Below, in pieces: positions 46,812 to 58,789 of a stretch of DNA of 64,000 nt. This DNA comes from Parietaria judaica (taxonomy: Eukaryota > Streptophyta > Magnoliopsida > Rosales > Urticaceae), in contig OX940864.1 of NCBI GenBank assembly GCA_954871525.1, positions 25,476,001 to 25,540,000 on the forward strand. Reading direction: 5' to 3'. Both the position numbers and the translations under genes were made by a program. The notes under the pieces are model-generated. The model ran no database searches and had not been told where the DNA came from. It saw only the letters and a program-made list of their open reading frames with translations. Positions within the stretch are counted from its first letter, which is position 1; every line of letters begins with the position of its first letter.

Positions 46812-48436
46812 GGGTTAATTGCGGCAAAAATACCCAACCTTTATAAATATTCTCCGATAGGTACCCAACCTCAATAAACGTAGGCAAAAGTACCCAACGT
46901 CACACTTTTGTCGCCGACCAACTAACACCGTTAGGCACTGCCTACGTAGCCGTTAGGTTGTTTCATGTGAAATGCCACGTGGCCAAAAGTTGGGTACTTT
47001 TGCCGTCACGTGACCAAAGGTTGAGTACTTTTGCCGCCACGTGGCATTAAAAAAAACAAATTTTTTTAATTTTTTCTTTCCTGTTAGCCAATATGTTTTT
47101 ATTTTTTTACATATATCAAATATGATCAAATAATTTTATAAAATATGTACTTATAAGAAAATATGTTATTTTTTTAAATAATCAAATAATTATTTAAAAT
47201 TATTAGTTTTAATTTATTTACAAAGAAAATCTTTCCCGTAGCACATATATTTATTTTTATTTTTTACCTATGTTAAATATAATCAAATAATTTTATAAAA
47301 TATATTTTTATAAAAAAATATTTTTTTCTTACAGGAATAATTTATAATTTTTGAATAGATTATATTAAAATTTTGAAACTAAAACATTATTGTATATAAT
47401 ATCACAGACATTTTAATATTAAAGTTAAGGCGTGATATGATTTTTGAAGACATATAACATATATGAAACTAAGGCATGATTAAAACAAATAATTGTATCA
47501 AATAAGGTTCAAACTGAATTTAAACCGAACGTTTGGTGATTGGTAAAAATTATGTTTAACCTTATTATAATTATTTTTAAAGTGAAAAAAAGAAAAATAA
47601 CATATTTTAGTTTTTCTTTTTTGCCGCAATTAACCCAATATTTAACAGATAGTGATAAAAACATTATACGGCGGTTGGTTATATGCGATTGGTACATATT
47701 AACCTTAACGCATATTTTAGTTTTTCTTTTTTCACTTTAAAATAAAAAATAATAAGGTTAAACATAATATTTACCAATCACCAAACTTTTGGTTTAAATT
47801 TAGTTTGAACCGTATTTGATACAATTATTTATTTTAATCATGCCTTAGTTTCATATATGTTATATGTCTTCAAAAATCATATCATGCCTTAATTTTAATA
47901 TTAAAATGCCCGTGATATTATATAGAAAAAAATATTATTATAAAAACATATTTTATAAAATTATTTGATTATATTTAACATATGTAAAAAAATAAAAATA
48001 AAAATATGTGCCACGGGAAAGATTTTCTTAAATAAATTAAAACTAATAATTTTAAGTAATTATTCGATTATTTAAAAAAAGTAACATATTTTCTTATAAG
48101 TACATATTTTATAAAATTATTTGATCATGTTTGATATACGTAAAAAAAACAAAAAACATATAGGCTAACGGGAAAGAAAAAATAAAAAAATTGTTTTCTT
48201 AATGCCACGTGGCGGCAAAAGTACCAACCTTTTGCCACGTGACGGAAAAAGTACCCAATCTTTGGCCACGTTGCATTTCACATGAGACAACCTAACGGCC
48301 ACGTAGGCAGTGCCTAACGGCGTTAGTTGGTCGGCGACAAAAGTGTGACGTTGGGTACTTTTGCCTACGTTTATTGAGGTTGGGTACCTATCGGAGAATA
48401 TTTATAAAGGTTGGGTATTTTTGCCGCAATTAACCC
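46812..48436. mobile_element. Large foldback Mutator-like element
   Basis: Ends GGGTTAATTGCGGC/GCCGCAATTAACCC and an exact 9-bp duplication tataaaaaa (46803-46811 and 48437-48445) define 1625 bp. The element is a near palindrome about 47640. An additional internal copy of the terminal word (gccgcaattaaccc at about 47623-47636) sits at the centre, suggesting a head-to-head arrangement of two elements. Mirror-image small frames in the arms are not genes. Confidence 0.9.
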
Positions 48437-48771
48437 TATAAAAAAAATAAAACATGAGATTTCGATGCCGATAAAAAAAAAAAGAATATATGTCTAACAA
48501 AATGCAAATATAAAGTCATTATGCCGAATATATATATATAAAAATAAATAACTAATTATCAAACGTTTCCCTAAAAAAACGTATCAAATGTTATATTTTA
48601 TTTTTTTGAGAAATCAAACGTTGTATTGATTGTACTTATACTTAGTGGTATTTTTTTTTTAAATCTCAACCTATGCATGTGCATACACTCGTTCACTAAT
48701 AGCTCCGCTAGTAATTAGATGGTTGAGTATCTAAATAGTAGGGATACTCACGATTTTTTCTATTTTATAAA

Positions 48772-49402
48772 GGTTAATCTGCGACTAAAGTACGAAATGT
48801 TAAATTTTTTTGAATTATGTACCCAAACTTTTTTTTAGTGGCTATAGCACCTAAATTTACTTCTATTAGCGGATAATGTTCTCTCCATTAATTTTTTATT
48901 TTCACCGTTAAATTTTGACACACTGGTTGCCACGTCACCCAGCTACTTGGCATTTGACCGCCACGTGGCATTTTTTTTAAGCATTACTTTTTTTATATCG
49001 GTTTTGGGTTACTTTTTTTACACCGGGCTCGTGTTGACTTCTTTGTGTTTTAGGGTTTTGACTTTTTTACACCGGGCTTGGGTTGGCTTTTTGGGCCGTG
49101 GTCTGAGCCAGTGTAAAAAGTTAACCCAAAAACCGATTTAAAGAAGTCAACCCGAGCCCGATATAGAAACAGCAACCCAAAACCCATATAAAAATGTACT
49201 GATTAAGAAAAAATTATATAAAAAATGTCACGTGGCTGGATGACGTAGCAGCCAATGTGACAGAATTTAACGGTGAAAATAAAAAATTAACGAAGAGAAC
49301 ATTAGCCGCTAACGAAAACAACTTTGGGTACTATAGCCACAAAAAAAAGTTTGGGTTTATAATTTAAATTTTTAACATTGCGTACTTTAGCGGCAATTTA
49401 CC
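48772..49402. mobile_element. Diverged foldback element
   Basis: GGTTAATCTGCGACTAAAGTAC at the left and its rough inverse GTACTTTAGCGGCAATTTACC at the right bound inverted arms (cacgtgg, aatttaacggtgaaaat, gtttgggta on each side). The ends resemble the GGGTTAATTGCGG family. Flanks (ttttataaa, tttttttca) agree at only 6 of 9 positions, so the target duplication is eroded or misplaced. Confidence 0.65.
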
Positions 49403-49525
49403 TTTTTTTCAATAACGTCATAAAAAAAAACCTCATATCAACAAAATCGAAACTATGATTAAAGTTCATCAAATGAATGGTTCCTAGTATTGGTTTGTGA
49501 TCTCATTTCATTTAAGGGTTATTAG

Positions 49526-50360
49526 TGTTGGAATCTATTGGTTCAATAAATACCCAATAAATGTTCTAATAAATGCTAAGTATAATGTGTTGTGAAGAGA
49601 GTAAATGTGAGAATATGAAAAGTCTCACATTGGTTAAATAAAAAGATTTTGTGGCATTTATAAGGAAAGCATTCATGAAGTGAGCTCAACATGTGGCATA
49701 AAGAGAAATATGCCACATGGAGGCCTTGTGAAGGAGAGGTGGCGAGACTATGCCACCTCACGCTTTCGGAACGTTGCCCTCACTAGTGTCGCCACCGACG
49801 ACGCCGGCTCAGGCTCTGGATTGGGGTTGGGTGTGTGGGCATAGAGGCGCTAGTGACATCTTGTAGGCGCACTTGAGGCACTTAAACTTAAGCACGTCGT
49901 ATCGGGCGAGCGGCGTAGGCTCGGGTCTCGGGTTATCTTGCGGCGATTCTTGCCTCGACACGTGTCAGTCGACAATTACTAGCCGTTGGGGTAGTTTTTG
50001 ATCGCTTTATGTTTTTCGTTATTCAGACCAATAACTGCCAATTTTTGAAGGGTCGCTACCTTCCTAAAATAACTGTTTTGTGGTCTATAAAATTTCGTGT
50101 TTGATACAGAAAGATTAATCCGTTATTTGGTCACGAATTGCTCTCCGAAATCTCTCTCTCAACATTTCCAGAAACACAGTTCATGCTTACGGTCGGAATT
50201 TCGCTTCGTCTTGCGATTTCCTGGCCAAAGTTTTGTCTTATCTTGGGTGTTCTTGAAAGCAGGCTAGAATACGTTTTTGAGTGCTTGAAACACTATTAGG
50301 AAAGAGATCTTATGCGCGATTCAAATAGTGACTTTTTTTATCTTTAAAAAATTTCAAACA
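49526..50360 (+). repeat. 5' LTR of element B
   Basis: 835 bp, TGTTGGAATCTATTGG...TTTCAAACA. Alignable with the element A LTR at both ends and around the TATAAAATT box near 50095. Confidence 0.9.
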
Positions 50361-50362
50361 GT

Positions 50363-50371
50363 CTAATAGTG
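50363..50371 (+). promoter_or_regulatory. Primer-site position of element B, complementary to own LTR
   Basis: CTAATAGTG lies two bases after the LTR. Its exact reverse complement CACTATTAG occurs at the matching place within both LTRs (50291-50299 and 56436-56444). The pair differs from that of element A at two positions, with compensating changes. Confidence 0.5.
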
Positions 50372-50380
50372 AGTTTGATC

Positions 50381-50998
50381 ATGGCCACCGACGCATCCGT
50401 TTCAAGCATCAATGTTATGAACCAAGACCTCGTGAAGTTGGACCATTTCGACGGGACTAATTTCACTCGCTGGGAAGACAAGATGATCTTCCTTCTGAAG
50501 GCCCTAAAGATATTATATGTTCTCGACCTGGAGTTGGAGCCCATTCCCGAACCGAAGGATGACGATATTGATGAGATCAAGGTGGGGCGCAAGGAGGACG
50601 AATTGCTGTGCCGCGGTCACATTCTGAACACGCTGTCCGATCGTCTCTACGACCTCTACACAAACAACACTTTGGCGGTCGATATCTGGAAGATGCTCGA
50701 GTTCAAATTCCGGGCCGATGAGGAAGGTACGAAAAAGTTTCTCGTCTCCGAGTACCTTGATTTCAGGATGTCCGATGCAAAGCCGATTTTCGCCCAAGTG
50801 CACGCACTGCAAGTGCTCGTAAAAAAACTGAGGGCCGTGAAGATTAAGATTCTGAAACCTTTCCAAGTCGCCGCAATTATTGCAAAATTGCCATCGTCTT
50901 GGAAGAGTTTTCGGAAGAAATTGCTTCATAATTCCGAGGACTTCTCACTGGAGCAAATCCAGAAACACCTTCGAATCAAAGAGGAATCGAAGTAAAGA
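50381..50998 (+). pseudogene. gag remnant of element B
   Basis: About 205 codons from ATG (MATDASVSSINVMNQDLVKL) match residues 5-208 of the element A gag, through IQKHLRIKEESK, then a TAA. The downstream zinc knuckle and protease are deleted. Confidence 0.9.
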
Positions 50999-51160
50999 GA
51001 GAAGTCCGAGAGTGCCAGAAATTCCAAGGCCAACGCAGTGAGCACAAAAGGCAAAAAGCCTTTACTTCCGGGAAGAAAGTGACGTTGGTCAACGTGCTTC
51101 ACGTGCCGGATATATTTGGGAACCTTGTTAATGGATATTTGTTGGGTATACCGGGTATTA

Positions 51161-52400
51161 AGGGTGTGTTTGTTTATATTAAGATTAAGACGTCTGAATC
51201 TGAATGCAAATCTGAATGATAAGATGTGACGTCTGAATCTGAATGAACAAAAATTAAGTGTGTTTGTTTTTTAAGATCTGATGAAGATCTGAATACATTT
51301 TTCATATGGAATTAAATTTTATTATACACCTTATAGTGATTATTTTTACTAACAATATAATCTAAATTTAAAGTAATTTATTTAATAAAATCAAAATATT
51401 ATATTTTTTGTAAAAAGAAAATCATTGAAAATATTTTATAGTAGTTATAATTTATAATAACATATAAATATAATAAATTTGAAAAACTCTATTTGAAAAT
51501 TTTTATACTATAAAAAGTTTTATCATCGGTAAAATTATTTATGATAATTAATTGAATGTAAATTCTTTTAATGATTATTTAATTTATTATATTAATAAAT
51601 TTGTAAATGTGTAAATAGAAACATAAAAATATATAATATTTTATATGTAAACTAATTGATATATTTGATAACATTTAATTTCAAGTTGTTAATAATTTTT
51701 TATTTTAATATATTTTTCATAAATATTCGAAATTAATTTTTTTTTTAAAAGCGTCAAAACTATATCTTCCTACCTATCATTGTATTCATCTCGTCGTAAG
51801 CTTTCCAAGAGTATATCATATTAGTCAATCTGATGCTCAGTTTAAGAGTTATGGAGTTTTAAAGTTTTACGGAGGAGAGAGAAAAATAAATTTTAAGAGA
51901 GAATATAAGGAGAGAAATGAGCATGAAATTCAAATTGTAGATCTTAATGGATAAGACTTGAGTATAGGTATGAACAAATAAGTGTTTATTTAGACCCATT
52001 AAGATGTTTAATAATAAAAAAAAAAACAAATGCACTTAATGACTCTAGATCTGACTCATTAAGATTAAGAGTAGAGCTGCACATAAACGTCGCCAGCCCC
52101 GGTCGCGACACATCGCGGCGTTCTCCGGCCAGTCGCGACTGTTCGCGACTCCGAAGCTTCATCGCGACTGTTCGCGACTCCCCATCCCCATCGCGACGTT
52201 TCCCTCCCTCTCTCTCTCCGTCTCACAGTCTATCTCTCTCTCCCTCTCTCTCTCTCTCCATCGTGATGCATCGCGAATCTCTCCACCACGACGCATCGCG
52301 ACCGACGTTTGGCGATTTCCGGCGATTTCGCCGCGACCGGTCGCGACGTCGCCATGCACAGCTCGAATTAAGAGGTTCATCAAGTGCAAACAAACACACG
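51161..52400. mobile_element. MITE nested in element B
   Basis: The inserted block breaks pol between ggtattaag and gtttatgagtcgggc, which are adjacent in element A. It begins GGTGTGTTTGTTT and ends AAACAAACACACG, an inverted pair of about 12 bp. The left part also has a cluster of gtctgaatctgaatg words. The interior is AT-rich, and a second element is inserted near the right end. The target duplication was not resolved. Confidence 0.7.
52072..52366. mobile_element. 295-bp hAT MITE nested in the MITE
   Basis: TAGAGCTGCACAT and the inverse of TCGAGCTGTGCAT are the ends, with an exact 8-bp duplication attaagag (52064-52071 and 52367-52374). The body is packed with tcgcgac words and a (CT)n run. 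This is the innermost of three nested layers. Confidence 0.88.
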
Positions 52401-55160
52401 TCTGTTTATGAGTCGGGCAAGTTAATCTTAACCCGCAATGGTGTATTTGTTGGTAAAGGGTACTCCGCGGACGGAATGGTTAAACTTTGTACCGTTGACG
52501 ATGTTATTAATAAAGCTTCTACTTCTGCGCATTCTAATTGTTCCGTTACTTTACAGCATATTAGATTAGCACATATTGGTGTAGCACAATGAAAAGGTTA
52601 ATCAAATTCGGTTTAATAAAATGCAAAGCTGAAATTTTTGAAAAATGTGAAATTTGCGTTAAATCGAAAATGATTAAGAAACATTTTCATAGTGTTGAAA
52701 GTAATACAAGATTGTTAGATCTTGTGCATTACGATTTGTGTGAATATAATGGAATGAAAACCCGAGGGGGGAATAGATATTTCATTTTATTTATTGATGA
52801 TTGTTCTAGATTCACTTACGTTTTTCTTTTAAAGCATAAAGACGAAGCTTTTAATACTTTTAAAGTTTATAAAGCGGAATTGGAAAATCAATTGGGAATA
52901 AAAATCAAAGTCCTTGAAAGTGATAGGGGCGGAGAATATTTTCCTAATGATTTTAATGCGTTTTGTGAAGAAAACGGCATTGTACACGAGTTTTCTGCAT
53001 CCCATACACCACAACAAAACGGTTTAGGTGAACGAAAAAATAGAACGTATCAAGAGATGATAAATTCTACGTTAATGCATTCTGAATTGCCATTTAGTTT
53101 GTGGGGTGAAGCACTGTTATGTGCATGTCATATATTGAACATGATTCCTCTAAAGAAGACCGGTATTTCGCCATACGAACTTTGGAAAGGTCGTGCACTG
53201 AATATCAATTACTTTAGGGTGTGGGGCTGCGTTGCCTATTACGTAAACATGGATCCGAAAAGGACTAAGTTGGGTCCCCACGGGATTAAATGTTCTTTTG
53301 TGGGTTATGCAGCCAATAGTAAGGCATATAGACTTCTTGATTTGGACTTTAATGTAAAAACAGAATCACGAGATGTGAAATTCTTTGAGAATATTTTCAC
53401 GAAGGATAAAGATTCTGAGATACCAACACATGAGAACCTCGCGATGAGAGTTCTTCACGGATCGTTGAAAAATAACCCGAGCTTCGGGTTAGCAAGAGAG
53501 TTCGAAAGGCAAAGGATCTAGGACCAAACGAAATAGATTCTCAACTGATTTCCTTTTACTTAGTAGAATGAGATAGAGATAATTTTGTTCGTAAGATTTC
53601 TATCATTCTTCTAGTGGAAGATGATCTGAAAAACTTTTAAGGAAGCTGTAGCTTCACGGGACTCTGGTTTTTGGAAAGATTCTATCCAAGATGATATGGA
53701 TTCGATCATGTCTAACCATATTTGGGAGCTTGTCGATTTACCCAAAGGGTCGAGACCCATTGGATGTAAGTGGGTATTTTAGAGAAAGTATCATAGTGAT
53801 GGTACTTTAAACACCTACAAGGCTAGATTAGTAGCCAAAGGATTTCGGCAAAAGGAAGGGATCAATTATTTCGATACTTACGCACCGGTAGATAGAACGT
53901 TAACAATAATTATTTTGTTCGCGTTAGCTTCTTTGCATAACTTGTTTGTTCATCAAATGGATGTCAAAACAACATTCTTAAATGGAGATCTCAATGAGGA
54001 GATTTACATGGAGCAACTGGAAGGTTACGTACTTCCGGGGAATGAGCAAAGGTTTGCAAGCTTGTTAAATCATTATATGGTTTGAAACAAGCACCTAAAC
54101 AATGACATCAAAAGTTTGACTAAGTAATTCTTGCAAATGGATTCGTTCACAATGTTTGTGACAAGTGTTTGTACACAAAGGTGCGTGGAAACACAATGAT
54201 TTTCCTTTGTCTTTACGTTGATAATATGTTGATCATTAACAACGAGATGAACAAAATTTTAGAAACAAATAGGTTTCTATCTTCAGCATTCAAGATGAAA
54301 GATCTTGGACAAGTTGACACTATTTTAGGGATCAAGGTTAGGCGAACCAGTGGGGGTTATGAACTTAGTCAATCACACTATGTTGAGAAACTGCTTGATA
54401 AGTTCAAACACTTGAAGTTCAAAGAAGTGAACACCCTGTTTGATCCAAATGTTAAACTCGAGAATAATAATGGAAGGGTCGTGGCTCAGATGGAGTATGC
54501 AAGTGCTATCGGCTGTCTTATGTATTTGATGCAATGCACTAGACCCGATACAACATTTGCCATTAGTAAAATGAACAGATTTACTAGCAACCCCAACAAT
54601 GAGCATTGGAAGGCTATCGGGAGGATTTTCGGCTTTCTTATGAAAAATAAGAACATCGGCCTCCAATATGGTAGGTTTCCTGCCGTACTTGAAGGATATA
54701 CCGACTCTAGTTGGATATCGAGTGTCAGAGATAACAAATATACGACAGGATGAGTTTTTACACTTCTTTGAGGTACGATTTCTTAGAAGAGAAATAAACA
54801 AACATGTTACTCATTTGACCATGGAGTCGGAGTTTGTAGATCTTTTTTCCACTGATCAAGAGGCCGAGTAGTTGAGGGACCTTCTTTTAGAAGCTCCGTT
54901 GGCTAAGGACAATATATCGAAAGTGTCGATACATTGTGATAGTCAAGCTACTTTAGCTAGAGCATACAACAAAGTGTATAACGAGAAGTCTAGAGATATT
55001 AGTCTAATACATGACTACGTAAGGAAATTGATCAAACAATGAGATAATTTCACTTTCGTTTGTGAATACCAGCAATGATTTAGCTGATCCTTTTACTAAA
55101 CCACTGGCCAGAGATTTAGTAAAGTCTACCCCGAGAGGTATGGGACTGAAACTTCTTAAC
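52401..55160 (+). pseudogene. Integrase-RT-RNase H remnant of element B
   Basis: In broken frames: the integrase zinc region (CEICVKSKMIKK) and core (FIDDCSRFTYVFLLKHKDEA, SDRGGEYF, GLGERKNR) at 52589-53521; RT at about 53700-54330 with FLCLYVDNMLII (YVDD changed to YVDN); RNase H at about 54690-55150 with GYTDSSW and LADPFTKPLA-like words. Stops lie for example at 53521, 53780, 54122 and 54751. It cannot be translated as one protein. Confidence 0.9.
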
Positions 55161-55696
55161 TAAGAGTTCCAAAAATGGTGACAACCTAATCTAACGTTAG
55201 GAAATATTTAACATTAGATTCAATGTGTAACAACAAATCGTTGATTTGGATGTGTGCAACATTGTACTACAATGTTGGCTGTTGCATTTGGAGGGTTGAG
55301 TTTTATAACTCTCAATGAAGTTCATGGTTGAGGACATGTATTTGTAAAGCAACAGAGATACTGTAAGAACTTCACTTATGTGAATTTTGAGATGGTATCG
55401 TCTTAAAGTGAGAGTTGGAGTTTCTCTCATGAAAAATTCACGAGACATGAAGAGCACATGGCCATTAACGGTGCTAAGCGAGAAATGTAGGTGAAGAACT
55501 ACTAAAGGGTGTGTGTAGGGCTTCACCGATATTATCACAAGGAATAACAGGTTCAAAGCCTAGCTACCTGAGACTCCGATAAAATCTTGTGTTGTCTTTA
55601 CTAAGGTTAGGTTCAAATCGAAAGATACCTAACTGTATTAGCACGCTTTGTTACTTTTTTGAAAATTATACTTATATTATTAGAACAGTGGGGGAT

Positions 55697-56505
55697 TGTT
55701 GGAATTTATTGGTTCAATAAATACCCAATAAATGTTCTAATAAATGCTAAGTATAATGTGTTGTGAAGAGAGTAAATGTGAGAATATGGAAAGTCCTACA
55801 TTGGTTAAATACAAAGATTTTGTGGCATTTATAAGGAAAACATTCATGAAGTGAGCTCAATATGTGGCATAAAGAGAAGTATGCCACATGGAGGCCTTGT
55901 GGAAGCGAGGTGGTGAGACTATGCCACCTAACGCTTTCGCAACACCGCCCTCGCCGGTGTCGCCATCGGCTTGGGCTCGGGTTTGTGGGCGTAGAGACGC
56001 TAGTGGTGTCTTGTAGGCGCACTTGAGACACTTAAGCACGTGGCATCGGGTGAGCGGCGTAGGCTCAGGTCTCGGGCTATCTTACGGCGATTCTCGCCTC
56101 GAGACGTGTCGGTCAACAATTACTAGCCGTTGGGGCGGTTTATGACTGTTTTATGTTTTTCGTTATTCAGATCAATAACTGCCATTTTTTGAAGGGTCGC
56201 TAACTTCCTAAAATAAATGTTTTGTGGTCCATAAAATTTCGTGGTTGATACAGAAACGTTAATCCGTTCTCTGGTCACGAATTGCTCTCCGAAATCTCTC
56301 TCTCAACATTTTTAAAAACACAGTTCTTGCTTAGGGTCGGAATTTCGCTTCGTCTTGCGATTTCCCGACCAAAGGCTTGTCTTATCCTGGGTGTTCTTAC
56401 AAGCAGACTCGAAGACGCTTTTTGAGTGCTCGAAACACTATTAGAAAAATGATCTTATGCGCGATTCAAGCCGTGACGTTTTTGATCTTCAAGAAATTTC
56501 CAACA
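55697..56505 (+). repeat. 3' LTR of element B
   Basis: 809 bp, preceded by the same purine tract as in element A (cagtgggggat). It differs from the 5' LTR by many substitutions and small deletions. Confidence 0.9.
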
Positions 56506-56510
56506 ATTAG

Positions 56511-57771
56511 CTGGAAAAGAAGAAAGAAAGAAAAGTCGATGAAACTTAAATGTGAAAATGAGTTCAGTGCTTGTTAGTTTATTTGTAAATTATTATTGCC
56601 TTAAGTAAACGATGAGTGGTAGTTAGTTTACTTGCTAATTATTATTTCTTCATATTATGAGACAACGTAATATATTTAAAAATATAACTGTCTTTCTTTT
56701 ACTTTAAGTAATTTTGTTTATCAGAAAGGAAAATTTGAGTAAGTATCTCACAATAACCAAAGATCATACATTCGATTTTTTTTTAGATGTAGCGTTTTCA
56801 CACGTAACGTCGAGACTGGCGAGTCATTTTTTTTTACACCAACAAAATTAACTTAGGAAATCTTATACATTGCCAATATTAATTCTTACAAATTATAACA
56901 ATTTAGTCCAAAGTCCATGGACAAAATCACAAAATATATACTGTTGAGGTAAAAAATCACCTCCGAAGTCACGAGAGTCACAATTGTGATATAATTCCGT
57001 TTTTAAGTTACCTCGGAGCTCGGATCTTTCTGTTAAAACTAAATCACGTTGGTGAAAATGAGTTTGAAGAGAGTAAGATGCTCGAGAATTTGAGTGTGAA
57101 TATGTTGTATATCTTTTCAAGGATTTTTTCGGTCCTTTTTTTACATCCTTTAGCTCACTATATATAGAGCTTAATAATTGAAATCCGACCTCATAAATGA
57201 TCGATAACAAAATACGTTTAATTCCCTCATAATCTTAATAATTGAAATCCGACCTCATAAATGATCGATAACAAAATACGTTTAATTCCCTCATAATTGC
57301 ACTAATTATAATGCAACAATTTTAGGCGTAATTGTCGTCGTCAGCCCTGAGGCGCCGCTCACACTGCGCCGATTGTTCTTCGTTGTCTTCATCCTCATCT
57401 TTTGCCTGTTGGTCTTGTCGCAAGATTGAACTTCGTCGCTCGGCTTTCATCCTTAGCTCCTTTCTTCTTCTGTCCCTCTTTAGCGATGAGGTCTTGTCGG
57501 TGAGGTTTCATCGACAAGGCTACGCTGACGAACACACCCTTGTCGACAAATGTCTTTGTCTGTATTTGCTGTGTATTCTTCCTTTGTCTCCTCTTTGGCG
57601 TGACCCCTGTGGCTTGGTAAGCATGCCTTATAGTGGTATTGAGCTTTTTCAAACGAGACCCAATTTTGTAAACGAAAAAGATAGATTTCGTCGTATCAAT
57701 GCAAATTGATGTAGACGAAATCATACCTCAACGTAGTTTTCAATTCTTAGTGTAAACTTTACAATTTTTTA
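56511..57771. other. Intergenic, one short tandem duplication
   Basis: AT-rich. A 63-bp segment (containing aaatccgacctcataaatga) is directly duplicated at about 57171-57234 and 57235-57297. A GC-richer patch at 57330-57700 has open frames on both strands with no recognised domain. It borders the left end of the gene-capturing element. Confidence 0.45.
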
Positions 57772-57864
57772 TTTATTTTTAGGGCTTATTAGGAAAACCC
57801 TCAATTAAAATCAAACTATTTAAAAGGGTACTCAAATGTTTGCTAAAATTAAAGAAAGCCTCAT

Positions 57865-58338
57865 TTGGACTTTCTAGGACAAATATACCCCCTTTGTTTT
57901 TCAGTCACGTTCGACGAAGCCTTGTTATTCGACTTCTCTTCTTCCGCCATTGTTGCTCGCTTCCCTTCCCCGACATCGTGCTGGTCGGCGGCGAGCCACC
58001 ACTCTCACCCTCGAACTACCTCGCCGATCGCGGCCAAGACTCGAGCGAGCAGGATTAGGGCAAAGCTCCTCTCCGCTCTCCAAGCCACCCTCGTCGAGCT
58101 CGACGACGTCTCCTCCCACCACGCCGGCCATGCCGCCATGAGAGCCGCCGGAGCCGCCGCCGGAGAGACGCACTTCAACCTCCGAATCGTGTCCCCCAAA
58201 TTCGAGGGTCTGGGGCTGGTCGGACGCCACCGCATGGTGTACGACGCCGTCGCCGATGAGCTGGAGTCCGGCCTCCACGCCCTCTCCATCGTCGCCAGAA
58301 CGCCCTCCGAGCAGCCCCACCCCAAGCCCGCAGCATAG
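57865..58338 (+). CDS. BolA-domain protein, inside Pack-MULE-like element
   Basis: Residues about 60-155 form a BolA domain like the plastid BOLA1 type: TRASRIRAKLLSALQATLVE, the variable His loop (SSHHAGH), GETHFNLRIVSPKFEG, then GRHRMVYDAVADEL and SGLHALSIVARTPSE. BolA proteins partner monothiol glutaredoxins in Fe-S and redox handling. The His of RHR and the C-terminal His of GLHAL are kept, so the fold looks usable. The 157-codon frame is intronless and its first ATG lies at the inner edge of the element's inverted repeat, so the N-terminus (MDFLGQIYPLCFS) is probably transposon-derived rather than a native transit peptide. Ser/Arg-rich residues 24-60 could still act as one. GC is much higher than in surrounding DNA. 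Whether it is expressed is unknown; it may be a captured copy of a gene elsewhere. Confidence 0.72.
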   Translation: MDFLGQIYPLCFSVTFDEALLFDFSSSAIVARFPSPTSCWSAASHHSHPRTTSPIAAKTRASRIRAKLLSALQATLVELDDVSSHHAGHAAMRAAGAAAGETHFNLRIVSPKFEGLGLVGRHRMVYDAVADELESGLHALSIVARTPSEQPHPKPAA

Positions 58339-58789
58339 GCAAGCCCTCTCTGCAACTCCATCGTTAATATTATAAAGAGACTCTAGATTTTCGAAAGGTT
58401 TGAAGCTTTATATAGAGAAGACTGAATTTCTGTGTACGATGGATTGGAGAAAGCTTGCACGTCAACAATGAAGGAGCTCTGTTTGATTGTAATGATTCTC
58501 GATTTTTCTAGCAATTGTGTTTTTTCACATTCCGAGATTGGTCATTAACGCTGCTCTGTTTTTTCACAAACCAGAATTATTCGTGTTGTAGCTGTTTTTA
58601 TAATTGGTGTTTATGACTTCTTTTATCCGTATCGATGTTGAATGGGAATCATAAACCCAGAATTATATGGGTTTTTGCTGTCTTGATTCGAAATGAAATA
58701 AAAAAATTAACACAACTTATTTGAAACTTGATGGTACTGTTTAGAGTTTGGACATTTTCGTTTCAGGAAGGAAACTGCTCTGTAATCGC

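Larger units (their letters stand above)
49526..56505 (+). mobile_element. Decayed Ty1/copia retrotransposon (element B) with nested insertions
   Basis: Two LTRs, copia gag and pol pieces and an exact 5-bp duplication attag (49521-49525 and 56506-56510) define the element. It is of the same family as element A but older. It has lost a stretch from the zinc knuckle through protease (near 51060), holds a nested 1.2-kb insertion at about 51161-52400, and has many stops and frameshifts. Confidence 0.93.

Noticed and set aside
48772..49402. Exact 9-bp duplication for the fifth foldback element
   Set aside because: The flanks agree at only 6 of 9 bases, so it was kept as a diverged element without proven insertion site.
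57332..57709. 125-codon plus-strand ORF
   Set aside because: Open frames occur on both strands with Ser/Arg/Leu-rich composition and no recognised domain.
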